In this document: in pieces, positions 28,016 to 36,768 of the stretch
Layout: every line of letters begins with the position of its first letter
How positions within the stretch are numbered: position 1 is the stretch's first letter
Source of the DNA: DAOMNO01 sp035443885
Lineage (GTDB): Bacteria; Planctomycetota; Phycisphaerae; Phycisphaerales; SM1A02
DNA: 64,000 bases
Assembly (NCBI GenBank): GCA_035443885.1
Contig: DAOMNO010000006.1
Coordinates: 124,001 to 188,000 of the forward strand
Direction: 5' to 3'
Translations under genes and position numbers: made by a program
The notes under the pieces: model-generated
What the model saw: the letters and a program-made list of their open reading frames with translations, nothing else
Databases searched by the model: none
Told to the model about the DNA's origin: nothing

Positions 28016-29980
28016 TCAGAGAAACCACGGCTTGATGTCCTTCACGGCAGGCAACGGCAGATTGCGTTCATGAAAATCGTGGACCAGATCTGCAACAAGG
28101 TGGCAGTAGAAGACTGATACCGGCGTGCTCTTTGCATTGAACCCCCGCCAGTTCGCGCCGGAGAGGTTCACAAGGTCTTGGAGGAGCACTTCATCGGACA
28201 CTGCCTGTTCGTCGCCGATTCGAAGAATCTGGAGGTGCGTTGGGCCTGGGAACACCTTGTTGACGGTTGTCCTGTCCGGAAAGATCCCTTCGAACCAGAC
28301 CAAGTACTCTCGTGGCCCCAACTTGGCTCTTGTGGCCTCATACGGCACAAGACTATTGGCATCTCGATTCGTGCCGAAGAATCGGTTCTTCTGATTGACT
28401 TTGACAACCGCGAAGCGACACTTGGACTCCTCACTCTTTGCAGCGGCGGCAACCGTCTCTTGGATAGCATCAATCTCCTCGTGCTTCAACTTGAACGACG
28501 TGTGAACTACGATGCGAGCAAACTCGCTCGTGTTCACACGAAGGAGCTCCGCAAGATTCCGCCGCACCTGTTCGATGTACCCACCTTGCGTGGCGTCCTC
28601 CCCGAGTACCTGTATCTGTTGAAACAGGCCGCTGTTGTCGGTCATCACCGAGAAGGCGAAGTACTTCTCCACCGTCCGCTGGCCATCGACGACCTTTAAC
28701 TTGTGTGATTGGCTAATGCCAATGATCAGCGATCGATCGCCCGTCGGCCTGACCTTCCACGGCACGCCACCAGCCTTGCAGAAGATCTGCAGAGCCAGAT
28801 TGGCAATGGCCCACTTGAGCGAGTCTTCATCCTTCAATATGCGAAGCGTGCATACCTGTGTCGCGATTTCGGCGTGCGAAAAAAGGGACTTCTGAACGAG
28901 GTAACTGTCATCATCTTCAGGAAGGACAAGTACAGGAACGATGATCGGGAAGTTCTGCCTATCGCGTTGTGCACGCTCAAGTGCATCTTCCAATGATCCC
29001 TGGCTCAGATCCGAAAGGATCACTGGGTTGGCATCAAATTCGAGGTCGCACTTGAAAAGCGCCTTGAAGCCAGGAAAGGCGAAGCGGCCCTGTGAAGTGC
29101 TTCCTTGCAAGTGCCTTGCCAGGAAACGAGCTGCGTGCCGATCCTTTTCGCGGAACATGAAGAGCAACCGTGGGTTCACGGGAAGGGGTGAAAGCGGGCC
29201 GTGATCCCGCAATCCCGTGAACTGGCTTTTGGATTCCTTGTTGCTGGCGAAGACGTACAACTTTGTCTTCAGGCGATCCGCTGGAAGCGCTACTGAATCC
29301 GCGTGCAGAGGAAGCGGTTGTCCATCTGGCAGTTTGAGCGAGTTGAACACATCCTGTCGCGCATGCATCATTGTCGCGACGCGCCTGGTGCGATCGACGT
29401 AGTAGTCCACGTTCCTGCGGAAGCGGCTATCGAGACTCAGACTCAACTGTTGTACGCGGCGGTCAAACGGCTTGCCCTCACGAAGCCGAAAGTGAAAATC
29501 GACCAAGTAACCAAACTGTCGAGTAGCCCGCAAATAGTACGGCTGCACCACCAGCGTTTCATGTCCCTCGTCGTACTCCTTGTCAATGAACACGACCTCT
29601 TCGATGAACCGCTTCTTGGGCAACTCGAACTGGCCCTGCGCCAAGACCTTCTTTGTCGTGTCTGCCAGCGCGTGAAAGAGGATGCGGCAAGTCAACCACC
29701 GTTGTGTCGACGCTGAGACCTGAAATGGTTCGTATCCCGCTGCCTTGTCAATCGAAACCCAGTAGCGCGACCAATTATCCGTATCGTTGACCGTGTTGGG
29801 CAAGGCGTAACCCAAGATGCTTGGCGCGGGTCGCTCTTCATCAGGTGCGGTCTGGGCCCGACGATAGATCGTAAAGTCCGGCAGCGGCCCCGCGATGGGA
29901 ATGAAGTTCAAGTGGATTTGATATTCATCACCTGCGTTGCCGGGACGACGGCGCGCCGTGTTCATTGGCTGGACTGTCAT
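28016..29980 (-). CDS. MID-PIWI prokaryotic Argonaute-type protein, predicted nuclease-dead
   Basis: 654 residues from the ATG at 29980, in an ATGA overlap with the hsdS stop; the longer frame to 30157 is antisense noise over hsdS. The N-terminal 265 residues look like an Argonaute N/L (APAZ-like) region ending in TGLRDHGPLSPLP, with no clear PAZ. MID follows (about 270-385): DDDSYLVQKSLFSHAEIATQ supplies the Tyr/Lys/Gln of a 5'-end pocket. PIWI begins with NLALQIFCKAGGVPWKV (393-409), a hallmark, and ends NWRGF...TPVSVFYCHLVADL (610-632). The catalytic Asp positions are lost: IIGISQS (Ser for Asp) and VVHTSFK (no RDG). It probably senses nucleic acid and triggers the SIR2 partner. Confidence 0.85.
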   Translation of the reverse strand: MTVQPMNTARRRPGNAGDEYQIHLNFIPIAGPLPDFTIYRRAQTAPDEERPAPSILGYALPNTVNDTDNWSRYWVSIDKAAGYEPFQVSASTQRWLTCRILFHALADTTKKVLAQGQFELPKKRFIEEVVFIDKEYDEGHETLVVQPYYLRATRQFGYLVDFHFRLREGKPFDRRVQQLSLSLDSRFRRNVDYYVDRTRRVATMMHARQDVFNSLKLPDGQPLPLHADSVALPADRLKTKLYVFASNKESKSQFTGLRDHGPLSPLPVNPRLLFMFREKDRHAARFLARHLQGSTSQGRFAFPGFKALFKCDLEFDANPVILSDLSQGSLEDALERAQRDRQNFPIIVPVLVLPEDDDSYLVQKSLFSHAEIATQVCTLRILKDEDSLKWAIANLALQIFCKAGGVPWKVRPTGDRSLIIGISQSHKLKVVDGQRTVEKYFAFSVMTDNSGLFQQIQVLGEDATQGGYIEQVRRNLAELLRVNTSEFARIVVHTSFKLKHEEIDAIQETVAAAAKSEESKCRFAVVKVNQKNRFFGTNRDANSLVPYEATRAKLGPREYLVWFEGIFPDRTTVNKVFPGPTHLQILRIGDEQAVSDEVLLQDLVNLSGANWRGFNAKSTPVSVFYCHLVADLVHDFHERNLPLPAVKDIKPWFL

Positions 29981-31188
29981 ACAGTCACCTCCCCTGACAT
30001 CAGGCGCGGCAGCAGCAGGTCGCGGGCGGCCCGCAACTTCTGTATAGAAAATGTGAGCGTCTTCAATTGGCTGACGATGGACTGGACGACATCGTTGAAC
30101 GAAGTCAGAATGCCTTCGGGTGGCAGCGCAATCTTGTACTGCTGCATCTGCTTCCAATCGGCGCGCGGCATCTTGGAACCCTCCCGCATCGTCTGAGCGG
30201 TCACAGCGACGAATGGGTCACTGGAAACAGTCATGAGTACCAATCCATGAACTCGGGGTTCGTTGGCACGAATGATGATGGCATCGGACGACGCCACGCC
30301 ATCCACGAAAGCGACTCCAACCTTGTGAAAGTACGGACGAATCTTTCCAAACAGAATCTCGCCCTCGCGGAAGCGGTGCTTATTGCTCGTCACCTCCTCG
30401 GCCGTGCCCCACTCAGTGAGCGCAATCGATCGTCGCGGCATGTGCTCCAATCCGATGTACGGCGATTCTGGATTGACGGCTTCGGGCTTTACCGACTCTC
30501 GAATCTCCTCGCACAAATCGCCAAGCGTGCTCGGCTCCCACCCCTCCGGCACGCCCTTGGTCATGCGGGTGTGCTCGTGGCCGGGGAAACGGAGGCGGAC
30601 GAACCACTCGCGGTACAGTTGGCGTGCCGCTTCCTCCAACAACGCCATCCGCCGCCGGTTGTTCTCGATCAGGTCGTCGTAGGCCCACAACACCTCCGCA
30701 ATCCTCGCCTGCTTGTCTCTTCGTGGATTGGGGACTACCAGCGTCGCAAGCTGGCTACCGGCCAGTCCTGCCGCGCCAACCTGCTTGGCGATGGACAGGA
30801 CATTGGACCGACCGTGATGAGATTGAAAATAGTAAAAGTAGAATCGCGAATCAGCGGCTTCAACATTCAGTCGAGCACGAATTAGGTGCGACTCAAACGT
30901 AGTTATGTCAGGCAACCCAATCACGATTGAACATTTGCCGGTACCCTCAATCTTCAACGATGATCGAGCGAAGAGGAGGTCGCCGACTTGCAACGTGGCA
31001 ACCTCCAGTTCTCGATCATTCAACGGTACGAGTTCCATCGGCTGACCATTGAGGCGATCGAAAGCGAATAGTTCACCCATGTTGACCATGCGATAGCCCG
31101 ATCCGCGGACGCGCGTTGGTCGTGTCAGGCCGTTGCGAACCGGCTCAGCATAAAGTTCGCCAAATCTGATGGTTGGGTATCCGGTCAT
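29977..31188 (-). CDS. hsdS: Type I restriction enzyme, S (specificity) subunit
   Basis: 403 residues with the duplicated layout of HsdS: target-recognition domain 1 (about 1-150), conserved helix 1 (DKQARIAEVLWAYDDLIENNR, about 157-177), domain 2 starting GVPEGWEPSTLGDLCEEI, and conserved helix 2 near the C-terminus (QSIVSQLKTLTFSIQKLRAARDLLLPRLMSGE). HsdS reads the bipartite DNA target for HsdM and HsdR. ATGA overlaps join it to hsdM upstream and to the PIWI gene downstream, so PIWI is translationally coupled to the RM system. Confidence 0.95.
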   Translation of the reverse strand: MTGYPTIRFGELYAEPVRNGLTRPTRVRGSGYRMVNMGELFAFDRLNGQPMELVPLNDRELEVATLQVGDLLFARSSLKIEGTGKCSIVIGLPDITTFESHLIRARLNVEAADSRFYFYYFQSHHGRSNVLSIAKQVGAAGLAGSQLATLVVPNPRRDKQARIAEVLWAYDDLIENNRRRMALLEEAARQLYREWFVRLRFPGHEHTRMTKGVPEGWEPSTLGDLCEEIRESVKPEAVNPESPYIGLEHMPRRSIALTEWGTAEEVTSNKHRFREGEILFGKIRPYFHKVGVAFVDGVASSDAIIIRANEPRVHGLVLMTVSSDPFVAVTAQTMREGSKMPRADWKQMQQYKIALPPEGILTSFNDVVQSIVSQLKTLTFSIQKLRAARDLLLPRLMSGEVTV

Positions 31189-33338
31189 ACCCCCAACTCC
31201 TCGAAGTGCGTCTGAATCGTCGCGGCGAGGTCGATCGCCTCCTTGTTGAGGTCTGCAAGTTCGGTGTGAATGTCGCGGATAGTCTGCTCGAAGTCGAAGT
31301 CCTCATCCTCTTCCGCCGGCGCCACGCCGACATAGCGGCCGGGCGTCAGGCTCCAATCGGCAGCTTCAATCTCCTTGCGATCAACGAGTTTCACCAACCC
31401 CGGCACCGTCTGAAGTTCCGCCTTGGGGAATCGGTCCTGGAGCCATGCGACCTGCCGATGGAAATAGGCGACGTGCTTGAGTTGCTCGACTGCGGCCTTG
31501 CGCTGCTCCTCGAGTTGCTTCACCAGCCGGCCGGTCGCGCGGCGGTCATACGCCTCGGAGACGGCATCGTCGTTTGACAACTCGGCGTCTCCCCCGACAA
31601 GCTCGGCGACGCGGGCCGCGAGTTTGTAGATGAGGTCTACCTGCTTGACGAGGCCGCGGGTCGCCTCAGCGATCGGGTCGAACATCTTGCGCGCCTTGTG
31701 CTGGACGTCGTTCCTATCCGGCAGCGACTTGGCGTGCTTCTGACTGAAGGCGCGCAGGACTCTCAGCAGGTCCTTCGCGTCGGTTGTGTAGGCGGCGCCC
31801 ACCTCGGAGAGTTCGGCGACGGCATCCGCGATCGGTGTCTTCCTTTCGTTCTCGAAGTCAGGATGCTTCGCCACGGCCTTCACGAGCGCATCGAACCGAG
31901 TCCGCAAGTCCACGACTGTTGCCTCAAAAGGCGCGAGCGCCTCCGGAATGGCATCGCATTCGGCGCAGACGCGGCCGAGGTAGTCCCTCACCAGGCCGAG
32001 GAATCGTTCGCGCTGACCGCGATAGAGCCAGATGATGGCTGCGAGGTTCTGCATCTGCTCCGGCGAGAAGTCGTTGATCTTGCGCGTCACCTTGCGGTAC
32101 ACGTTGCGCGCATCGAGCATCAACACCTTGTCCTTGCGGTCGGCGGGCTTGGCACGGTCGAAGTGCCAGAGTTCGCAGGGCACCGAGCGCGTATAAAAGA
32201 AGTTGGAGCGGATGGCGATCATGACATCCACATCGCCGGTCTCGACGATCTTCTGGCGGACATCCTTCTCGCCATGCCCGGCGCTGGAGGCCTGGGAGGA
32301 CATGACGAAGCCGGCGCGGCCCTTGGCGTTCAGGTAACTCCAGAAGTACGAAATCCAGAGGTAGTTTCCGTTGGAAACCTTCTTCTGCTTGTTAACGCCG
32401 GGCAGGCCGAAGGGCAGGCGCGGATCGCCTTTGATGCGTTCGGCATCGACGAGATCGACGTTGAAGGGCGGATTGGCCATCAGGAAATCGCAGCCGCCCG
32501 GATCGAGCGCCTTTTTCGGGCCAAGATTGTGATCGTCCTGGTAGTAGGTGATGGCCTCGGCAATCTTGCCTTCCAGACCATGCACCGCGAGATTCATCTT
32601 CGCGATGCGGATGGTGTCGCGGTTTTTCTCCTGGCCGTAGAAAACGACCTTCTTCGCCGTGTCGCCGCCTTCGTGTTCGATGAAATGGCTGGACTGCACG
32701 AACATGCCGCCGGAGCCGCAGGCGGGATCGAACACGGTGCCGTGGTCCGGCTCGATGACGTTAACGATTGTCTGCACGATCGAGGAGGGCGTGAAGAACT
32801 CGCCGTTGTCGTGCGCCTTCTGGATGGAGAACTTGGCGAGGAAGTACTCGTAGATTCGGCCGAACACGTCGCCGGTGGCTTGCTTGATCTGTTCGCTGTT
32901 GAACAACCGCATCAGGTCTTCGAGAACCTTGGTCTCGAAGATGCCATAGTCCTTGGGAAGCACGTTCAACAACGGCTCGAATTCGGCCTCGATGTCATCC
33001 ATCGCGTTGGTGATCAGACTTGGCAGATCGACATCGCCTGTCGACGCTTTGTGCATGATCCAGTCGTAGCGGGCGGTTTCGGGGAGATACAGGGAGCGAC
33101 GAGCGATGTAGTCGTCTGGCCGCACCTTTCGCTTGGGCATCTTTCCACTGGCTTGATCTGCTGCGATTTGACCCTGAGCTGCCTCAAAGCGATTCGCCGC
33201 ATGGCGGAGGAAGATCACGCCGAGCACGGGCATGAAGTAGTCGCTGGACGTGAGCTTGGAGTTGGCGCGGAGGTTGTCCGCGGCCTCCCAGAGGTCGGCT
33301 TCGAGTTTCTCGATGTCCTTGAACGTCTCGTTTGCCAT
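31185..33338 (-). CDS. hsdM: Type I restriction enzyme, M (N6-adenine methyltransferase) subunit
   Basis: 717 residues from the ATG at 33338 (MANETFKDIEKLEADLW); the frame upstream to 33410 overlaps the promoter region. The N-terminal HsdM helical domain (1-150) is followed by the methyltransferase core with SAM motif DPACGSGGMF (204-213) and catalytic NPPF (289-292). The protein is about 200 residues longer than classic HsdM owing to a helical C-terminal extension. With HsdS it protects host DNA. It is the first gene of the defence operon; its promoter must lie in the 115 bp shared with the divergent XRE gene. Confidence 0.95.
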   Translation of the reverse strand: MANETFKDIEKLEADLWEAADNLRANSKLTSSDYFMPVLGVIFLRHAANRFEAAQGQIAADQASGKMPKRKVRPDDYIARRSLYLPETARYDWIMHKASTGDVDLPSLITNAMDDIEAEFEPLLNVLPKDYGIFETKVLEDLMRLFNSEQIKQATGDVFGRIYEYFLAKFSIQKAHDNGEFFTPSSIVQTIVNVIEPDHGTVFDPACGSGGMFVQSSHFIEHEGGDTAKKVVFYGQEKNRDTIRIAKMNLAVHGLEGKIAEAITYYQDDHNLGPKKALDPGGCDFLMANPPFNVDLVDAERIKGDPRLPFGLPGVNKQKKVSNGNYLWISYFWSYLNAKGRAGFVMSSQASSAGHGEKDVRQKIVETGDVDVMIAIRSNFFYTRSVPCELWHFDRAKPADRKDKVLMLDARNVYRKVTRKINDFSPEQMQNLAAIIWLYRGQRERFLGLVRDYLGRVCAECDAIPEALAPFEATVVDLRTRFDALVKAVAKHPDFENERKTPIADAVAELSEVGAAYTTDAKDLLRVLRAFSQKHAKSLPDRNDVQHKARKMFDPIAEATRGLVKQVDLIYKLAARVAELVGGDAELSNDDAVSEAYDRRATGRLVKQLEEQRKAAVEQLKHVAYFHRQVAWLQDRFPKAELQTVPGLVKLVDRKEIEAADWSLTPGRYVGVAPAEEDEDFDFEQTIRDIHTELADLNKEAIDLAATIQTHFEELGV

Positions 33339-33388
33339 GTGAGTGGAGTGGTCTACTGCCCGCGGCCTTTGCCTGTCGGCAGGTGCAT

Positions 33389-33417
33389 TTGACGCGCCAG
33401 CTATGTCCATGTAGAGT
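33389..33417 (+). promoter_or_regulatory. Sigma-70-type promoter for the XRE/ImmA operon
   Basis: TTGACG (33389-33394), a 17-bp spacer and TAGAGT (33412-33417) lie 36 bp before the XRE start. A short inverted repeat (CCTG 33372-33375 / CAGG 33380-33383) just upstream of the -35 box could be an operator for the XRE protein on both this promoter and that of hsdM. Confidence 0.5.
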
Positions 33418-33453
33418 AAACACTGAACGATCTGCCGTCAACCTGAGCATCGT

Positions 33454-33822
33454 ATGGCAAAGACCAAGCAAGCATTCGGCACTCTGCTCCGGGAGAAGCG
33501 GCTCGCAAAGGGCTACAGCCTCCGGAAGTTCGCCGAGATGGTCGGCGTCAGCCCCACATACCTATCGCTGATCGAGCAGGGGAAGCTAGAGCATCCACCA
33601 ACGGCAGAACGCGTCCGCGTGATGGCGAAGCTGCTCGGCGAGGACCCCGACCACTGGATCGGCCTTGCGGGCCGCGTGCCTGACGACATGGAGGCGATCA
33701 TCCGGAACCAGCCGGAGGCCATGCCGGCATTGCTCCGCGCGGCGAAGGGGCTGACGGCGGATGAACTTCGAAAATTGGCTGAACAGCTGAGGAGAAAGAG
33801 CGAAGACAAGAAGAAGGAATGA
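33454..33822 (+). CDS. XRE-family HTH transcriptional regulator
   Basis: 122 residues with a canonical HTH_3 domain: FGTLLREKRLAKGYSLRKFA then VGVSPTYLSLIEQGKLE (about 8-62). The tail is helical and strongly basic (LAEQLRRKSEDKKKE). It overlaps the metalloprotease gene by 4 bp, giving the XRE/ImmA pair known from phages and ICEs (ImmR/ImmA), where ImmA cleaves the repressor to induce the element. Divergent from hsdM, it may control the defence operon, the prophage, or both. Confidence 0.9.
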   Translation: MAKTKQAFGTLLREKRLAKGYSLRKFAEMVGVSPTYLSLIEQGKLEHPPTAERVRVMAKLLGEDPDHWIGLAGRVPDDMEAIIRNQPEAMPALLRAAKGLTADELRKLAEQLRRKSEDKKKE

Positions 33823-34529
33823 TGCGCCGGGCCGTTGCACAGAAAGAACGAGTGCCGTTCCTCACCGAGAAGGTGATCGAGGAGCATGCGCAGTTGCTGC
33901 TGCACGAGTGGGCTGCAAAGTGTGGCGAGCTCACGCTGCCTCTCTCGCTCGAAGACATCATCGAGTTGCACCTCGGCTTGACCTACGAGATCGACGATCT
34001 CTGTAGCCGATACGGCAAGTCGGACATCCTCGGGGCGATCTGGTTCAACGCGAATATGATCCGCGTCGATCGATCACTTGATCCCCACGAGAATCCCGCC
34101 AAGCTCGGGCGGTACAACTACACGCTCGCGCATGAGATCGCCCACTGGCGCCTGCACCGTTCGCATCTCAGGGATGATCCGGCGGCAGCATCCCTGTTCG
34201 AGCCGAATGGGGAGCCGGCGTTTGTCTGCCGATCGACAGACAAGCCGCGAGAGGAACGGCAAGCCGACCAGTTCGCTGCGTGCCTATTGATGCCGAGGCG
34301 CGAGCTCCGTGACGCATGGCTTCGATGGCGCGGGACGGATGATCCCGTCGTCATTGCTACGCTGCCGATTGGCGATCATCACAGCGATCGCAAAGCCAAT
34401 GATGAGATGGCGATGGACCGGTTCTGCCGACCGTTGGCGGATCAATTCGGAGTATCGGCGCAGGCGATGCGCATTCGCTTGCAGGCACTGGACCTGCTCG
34501 TCAAGGAGCTCGAACCACGACTGTTCTGA
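33819..34529 (+). CDS. ImmA/IrrE-family metalloprotease
   Basis: 236 residues; an ATG at 33819 (ATGA overlap) or the adjacent one at 33822 starts it. The zinc-binding HEIAHWRLH (HExxH) lies at about residues 105-113, followed by EERQADQFAACLLMP, the typical third-ligand helix. DUF955/ImmA members cleave partner XRE repressors. The last 60 residues probably form a second helical domain. Pairing with XRE implies proteolytic derepression on stress or phage infection. A short hairpin and T-run follow the stop. Confidence 0.9.
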   Translation: MMRRAVAQKERVPFLTEKVIEEHAQLLLHEWAAKCGELTLPLSLEDIIELHLGLTYEIDDLCSRYGKSDILGAIWFNANMIRVDRSLDPHENPAKLGRYNYTLAHEIAHWRLHRSHLRDDPAAASLFEPNGEPAFVCRSTDKPREERQADQFAACLLMPRRELRDAWLRWRGTDDPVVIATLPIGDHHSDRKANDEMAMDRFCRPLADQFGVSAQAMRIRLQALDLLVKELEPRLF

Positions 34530-34531
34530 GC

Positions 34532-34554
34532 GGGCCATGCGCCCTCTCTTTTTT
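34532..34554 (+). terminator. Weak rho-independent terminator
   Basis: A short GGGC/GCCC stem (34532-34535 with 34541-34544, loop CATGC) is followed by TCTC and six T (34549-34554), directly after the ImmA gene stop. The stem is short, so efficiency may be low. Confidence 0.5.
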
Positions 34555-34604
34555 CAACCGATCGTTTACCATCCACTGGACAGTTCACAAGAAAGGAGGC
34601 CGAA

Positions 34605-35780
34605 ATGGCCAAGCCGTTTGACCCTCGCAAGATTCTGAAACGCATCAACAACTCACTCCTCCGCCCCTTCTTCGATCTGCACGGCGGCCTAGCCGATGTG
34701 CCCTGGGACGATCTCCGGGAGACGCAGATCGAGCCAGTCTACACCGCGTGGCAGAACATGCCCGAGGACATGCGCCGTCACGTTCAGGTGATCCTCCACG
34801 ACATCAACGAGCTCGCCGACGAGCGCGGAATGAAGGTGCTGGTCGAGGAACTCCAGCGGTCGACCCCCGTCAACGTTGACGAGTTCGAGGCGCTCGCTGG
34901 CCAGGCGGACCGGGCGATGTGGGCGTATCTCAACGCGCGCACGGCATTCACAATCGCGGCCTACTTCGCCCGCGCCGAGGCGTTGTCGACGGGGCGGTAC
35001 TGGGTGAAGCGCAACTCGCTGCCGCAGCAGGTGATCGAGGTGACTGATGCCCTCAAAAGCACACTGCAGGAGGACCTGTCGCGGTTCCACTGGGATCGCC
35101 AGATGCGCGGCAAGTGCTGCGTCGTCGAGCACTACGTTCGCAGCGGCGGCAGCCAGTACTTCTTCGCGTACCTCGACGATTATCCGGACAAGAAGCTGAT
35201 CTTCGACGACGAGGGACGCATGGTGCCTCGAGAGGATCGCCACGCGTTCGAGCACGTGTTCGTCTTCCATCCCGGCGACGGATCGCTCGAGATGTTCGCC
35301 CGGGGCGGGAAGGCGGTGTACGAACCGCTTCAGCAGATCTTCTGCAAAGCGACGCTCGGACTGGATGTTGATCCCGCCGATCCGCTTCGGCCGGCGTACA
35401 CGCTGGATCACATGCTCCTCCCGAACCGGCCAATGCCGACAGACCCGAACGACCGCATCGCTTCCGCCATCATCACAAGGGTCCGACTGCAACCCGTCGA
35501 TGCGGGCGGCGATTACATTGAGCTTGGCCTCGACCCCAATCGCGGCGCACACCACATCGACCAGGCGATCTCGGAGTATCTCAACACGCACCGGCTCACT
35601 CCAGAACGGGTTCGGGTGAAGCAGATGTCGTTCAAGCTGACTTTCGCGCCGGATGCCCCTGCGCGTTCGCTCAGCTTCACTGTCGGCTGCCCGAGCACGT
35701 GCGATCTCAAGAGCAAGCCGGACGAGCTCCGTGCGATCGGCGAGCGCTGTCTGCGCCTGTGGGAGGTGACCAATGACTGA
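34605..35780 (+). CDS. Hypothetical protein, first gene of a two-gene cassette
   Basis: 391 residues (MAKPFDPRKILKRINNSLLR) behind a near-perfect AAGGAGG. The first 150 residues are helical, and the rest mixes strands and helices (GSQYFFAYLDDYPDKKLIFD; HVFVFHPGDGSLEMFARGG). Two cysteines sit in GKCCVVEHYV and two in GCPSTCDL. I recognise no family. It overlaps the next gene by 8 bp and shares a terminator with it. Location directly after the defence and regulator genes makes a defence or phage-control role possible, without direct evidence. Confidence 0.8.
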   Translation: MAKPFDPRKILKRINNSLLRPFFDLHGGLADVPWDDLRETQIEPVYTAWQNMPEDMRRHVQVILHDINELADERGMKVLVEELQRSTPVNVDEFEALAGQADRAMWAYLNARTAFTIAAYFARAEALSTGRYWVKRNSLPQQVIEVTDALKSTLQEDLSRFHWDRQMRGKCCVVEHYVRSGGSQYFFAYLDDYPDKKLIFDDEGRMVPREDRHAFEHVFVFHPGDGSLEMFARGGKAVYEPLQQIFCKATLGLDVDPADPLRPAYTLDHMLLPNRPMPTDPNDRIASAIITRVRLQPVDAGGDYIELGLDPNRGAHHIDQAISEYLNTHRLTPERVRVKQMSFKLTFAPDAPARSLSFTVGCPSTCDLKSKPDELRAIGERCLRLWEVTND

Positions 35781-36735
35781 TCCACTCAACGCCATCTGGA
35801 CCTGCCTGGATGCGCCGGAACCGGTGTTGCCCAATGCAGTCGTTTCATCATGGCCTACTGCCATTCGAGATTGGCTCATCTCCAATCGGATTCTGCGCGA
35901 GACGATCGCGGCATCGCACATCGCCTGCCCATGTTGCCACGATGGTCACATGGAGGAGGTACTTGTCGCACCGGGTTCCACGCCGACGCGGCACTTCATT
36001 CCGTGTCCTGAAAGTCTCCGGGTGGAGATTGATGCTGGCGATCTCCGTCGTTGGGCGCTGGATGTTGACGCGCTCGCCACAGTCATCGCCGCGACGCTCA
36101 ATCTGCGAGGCAGGCCCAAAGCCATCGCGCCCGGACGTTTGTGGCGACTGGGTACGACGGCATGGCGAGACGCATCGCGCGAGGTGCTTCTGGCGCGGCG
36201 CCTTCAAGCAGATGATCGAGCCAGCGTTGGCGCGCACGTCGGCCGTGAAGGCCGGCCGATCGTGCTGGTGCCGGCGCGCCAGCCGCCGCAGGATGCCTGG
36301 CCGGGGCGGCTGCCGGCTTGTGTCTTGCTCGAGCAGATATTCACGTTTGAGGACTCTGGACCGGCTGTCGACGCTCTCCTTCTGCACGACCTTGTGAGTG
36401 AAGCGGACCGTCTGCGCGAACAGATCGAGGTAGTGCCGCTTGATCCCAAGGCCAAGAAGCTTGCCGTTCGCCGGCAAGTGAAAGCCGAGATCAAGGGGCA
36501 CCTCAATGACGATGTGCTCATCGCCGCCCGACTCACACACGGCTCGGTGCGCAGGGCGGCGAAGGCCCTGACGGATCAACTGGGGCGTCCCGTCACCAAG
36601 GATCAGATCCAGCGGGCAATCGATCGTTCCGGTGGGCTCGACGCCATCGCTGAAACCGACGACTCCGCTTCCGTCCCCCGTCGCGTCGCGTCGCAACGCC
36701 GCGACAGGCAAAAGAAAATTGCAGAACGGCGTTAG
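35773..36735 (+). CDS. Hypothetical protein with N-terminal zinc-knuckle-like motif and C-terminal HTH
   Basis: 320 residues. Near the N-terminus ACPCCHDGHMEE and a later FIPCPE could form a zinc knuckle. The middle is ordinary alpha/beta. The C-terminal part is basic and holds a helix-turn-helix, SVRRAAKALTDQLGRPVTKD followed by QIQRAIDR. That motif is strikingly like the C-terminal helix pair of the sigma-like protein encoded just downstream. The family is not recognised. Coupled to the upstream gene by an 8-bp overlap, and followed by a terminator. Confidence 0.75.
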   Translation: MTDPLNAIWTCLDAPEPVLPNAVVSSWPTAIRDWLISNRILRETIAASHIACPCCHDGHMEEVLVAPGSTPTRHFIPCPESLRVEIDAGDLRRWALDVDALATVIAATLNLRGRPKAIAPGRLWRLGTTAWRDASREVLLARRLQADDRASVGAHVGREGRPIVLVPARQPPQDAWPGRLPACVLLEQIFTFEDSGPAVDALLLHDLVSEADRLREQIEVVPLDPKAKKLAVRRQVKAEIKGHLNDDVLIAARLTHGSVRRAAKALTDQLGRPVTKDQIQRAIDRSGGLDAIAETDDSASVPRRVASQRRDRQKKIAERR

Positions 36736-36768
36736 ACAGCGGTTCTACCGGCACTTCCGCGACACCGC

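Noticed and set aside
31698..33392. 564-codon plus-strand frame over hsdM
   Set aside because: Antisense to an intact HsdM with all motifs; no recognisable features.
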